From Actinomycetota bacterium (lineage in GTDB: Bacteria > Actinomycetota > Actinomycetes > Nanopelagicales > Nanopelagicaceae), in assembly GCA_009700405.1 (NCBI GenBank), contig WLMD01000002.1, positions 1 to 49,470 on the forward strand: a DNA stretch of 49,470 nucleotides. The letters run 5' to 3'. The position numbers were made by a program, and so were the translations under genes. The notes beneath the pieces were generated by a model that was not told the DNA's origin, ran no database searches, and saw nothing but the letters and a program-made list of their open reading frames with translations. Shown here in pieces: positions 48,067 to 49,470 of this stretch; position 1 is the stretch's first letter, and the number at the start of each line of letters is the position of its first letter.

Positions 48067-48915
48067 CTACCACCGTCCCTGTTGTTTTTGTTTGGCATCT
48101 TGTCGTCGAGCCAACCAATCCGTAAGTCGGGTGAGGGGGATTGTCATCAAGACAAAGAAAGTTCCTGCAACCAAGTAAGGAGTGAAGTTAAAGGATCGAG
48201 CCGTTTCAATGCCGGCAGCTCGTATCGCATCTACTGCCCCAAGGACGGAAATGAGTCCAGAATCCTTTTGTAATGAAACCAGGTCATTGAGAAGCGGAGG
48301 CAAAACATTGCGAATGGCCTGGGGGAGGACAACATGGCGCAGGGTTTGGCTGCTAGATAAACCGAGCGCGCGGGCCGCCTGTCTTTGTGCAGGATTTACA
48401 CCTTCAATACCCGCGCGAATTACCTCTGCGACATATGCCGAATACGTGAGTATCAAGGCGACAGTGCCAAGCAAGACAGCAGAGTTAGGAATCCACGTGA
48501 TTCGAAGTCCAGGGATTCCAAGACCAACAAGCAATAGGACAAGAAGCAAAGGAAGTCCGCGAAAGAGATCGGTGTAGAAGGTTGCCACTAGTCGAAGCGG
48601 AAAGAGAATTGGTTGTTTGGTTGTGCGAGCGACTGCAATGAGCAGACCGAAAATTAGAACAAATATCTCGGCGATGATGAGAACTCGCAAATTCAGAAGA
48701 AGACCGTGGAAAACAGTCGGGAGGGCGTGCGATGCATATTTAGCGCTAAAGAATGATGTTCGAACTCGGTCGAAACCCGGAGCCCCTGTGACGACAATGA
48801 CGGCAACGAGGCCGAAAGCAACAGTGCTAACGGCTGCTATGAGAGTGGAACGGCGAGAGGCTCGACGTCGAGCATCTTCGCGCTGCAACTGCAACGACGA
48901 AGGCTTATACGACAT
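48067..48915 (-). CDS. Amino-acid-type ABC transporter permease
   Basis: VFHGLLLNLRVLIIAEIFVLIFGLLIAVARTT; FRGLPLLLVLLLVGLGIPGL; YSAYVAEVIRAGIEGVNPAQRQAARALGLS. Confidence 0.94.
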   Translation of the reverse strand: MSYKPSSLQLQREDARRRASRRSTLIAAVSTVAFGLVAVIVVTGAPGFDRVRTSFFSAKYASHALPTVFHGLLLNLRVLIIAEIFVLIFGLLIAVARTTKQPILFPLRLVATFYTDLFRGLPLLLVLLLVGLGIPGLRITWIPNSAVLLGTVALILTYSAYVAEVIRAGIEGVNPAQRQAARALGLSSSQTLRHVVLPQAIRNVLPPLLNDLVSLQKDSGLISVLGAVDAIRAAGIETARSFNFTPYLVAGTFFVLMTIPLTRLTDWLARRQDAKQKQQGRW

Positions 48916-48948
48916 CGAGCCCCCCGTTCCGTGAATCTATTCTCGGTA

Positions 48949-49470
48949 TTACTTTAGAACAGGTGCGCCCACAGATGTGGCTAGCCAAGTATCTGCAAGA
49001 GTTTGCAGAGTCCCATTGCTACGTAAAGTATCTACAGCTTTTGTGACGCAACTTGTTAATGAACTGCCCTTTGACAGAACAAGACCAAATTGCTCACCTC
49101 CGGCTTGCGGTGCAAACTGTCCAACAATGAGTCCGCCAGTGAGATCTACAGCTGCGATATAGAAAGCAGTTGGAAGATCAACTACGAGTCCATCAATAGA
49201 ACCGTTGGAAAGTGACTGCTTTGCAATGTCGTTGCTATCAAAGACAGCGGCATCGGTCTTAGGTTTTACGATATCCGTAATTGTGGAATAGGAAGTGGTT
49301 CCAACTGCGGCACCAAGTTTGGCGTTTGCAAGATCTGCAATGGTTTTTGCGTTAGCGATTTTTGAACCCTTGATTGTTACGACTGCTTGCGCAACGTCGT
49401 AATACCCTGAAGAGAAATCAACGGCATTAGCACGCTCTGCAGTAATTGATACTTGATTGATATCAAAATC
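48949..49470 (-). CDS. ABC transporter substrate-binding protein, C-terminal part (runs off window end)
   Basis: Minus-strand open frame ending ...FGLVLSKGSSLTSCVTKAVDTLRSNGTLQTLADTWLATSVGAPVLK*, typical of SBP family 3; no start within the window. Confidence 0.88.
   Translation of the reverse strand, partial: DFDINQVSITAERANAVDFSSGYYDVAQAVVTIKGSKIANAKTIADLANAKLGAAVGTTSYSTITDIVKPKTDAAVFDSNDIAKQSLSNGSIDGLVVDLPTAFYIAAVDLTGGLIVGQFAPQAGGEQFGLVLSKGSSLTSCVTKAVDTLRSNGTLQTLADTWLATSVGAPVLK

Noticed and set aside
47783-48273. Overlapping plus-strand ORFs opposite the ABC ATPase and permease genes
   Set aside because: The minus-strand proteins have full Walker A/B, ABC signature and permease motifs; the plus-strand translations have none.
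1-49470. CRISPR arrays, tRNA/rRNA genes, transposases, integrases, phage or toxin-antitoxin genes
   Set aside because: I saw no regularly spaced repeats, no TPsiC-like intergenic tRNA signals and no mobile-element proteins in the ORF translations; a tRNAscan, CRISPR or Rfam search was not possible.

Overview
This is a dense bacterial chromosomal window of moderate GC, with gene content and order typical of Actinobacteria. An acI/Nanopelagicales-like freshwater lineage is my inference, not a tested assignment. From 1 to about 37 kb it is mostly conserved core: rimO(partial)-pgsA-cinA-HTH-TetR-recA-recX-miaB-miaA-dapF-hflX, DUF4193/DUF3093, thioesterase, dut-DUF3159, trkA-trkA, TRAM-domain RNA methyltransferase, acnA, a minus-strand DUF3000-rnd-FTR1-fadA-fadJ run, an NlpC/P60-PimB-like-RR/HK-fadD block, SRPBCC-ROK kinase, plsC, a PD-(D/E)XK nuclease, LysE, a uracil/xanthine permease, and PadR-ino1. 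From about 37.4 kb to the end it looks accessory and catabolic. That part holds an enoyl-CoA hydratase/SDR/aldehyde dehydrogenase/FAH operon and a tightly packed U32-like/SDR/kinase/enolase-paralogue operon, divergent from another SDR. A polar-amino-acid-type ABC transporter lies beyond it. The best candidate for an undescribed system is the four-gene operon at 42.5-46.4 kb. Its enolase homologue has SARSGE where canonical enolases have SHRSGE, and its start overlaps the stop of a phosphotransferase-family kinase. Regulatory signals seen directly include a perfect GAAC-N4-GTTC LexA-type box and a PafBC/RecA-NDp-like promoter upstream of recA, a perfect 20-bp palindrome just upstream of acnA, an 8-4-8 inverted repeat upstream of fadA, and a strong bidirectional terminator after ino1. 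I found no CRISPR arrays, tRNAs, rRNAs, transposases or phage genes.
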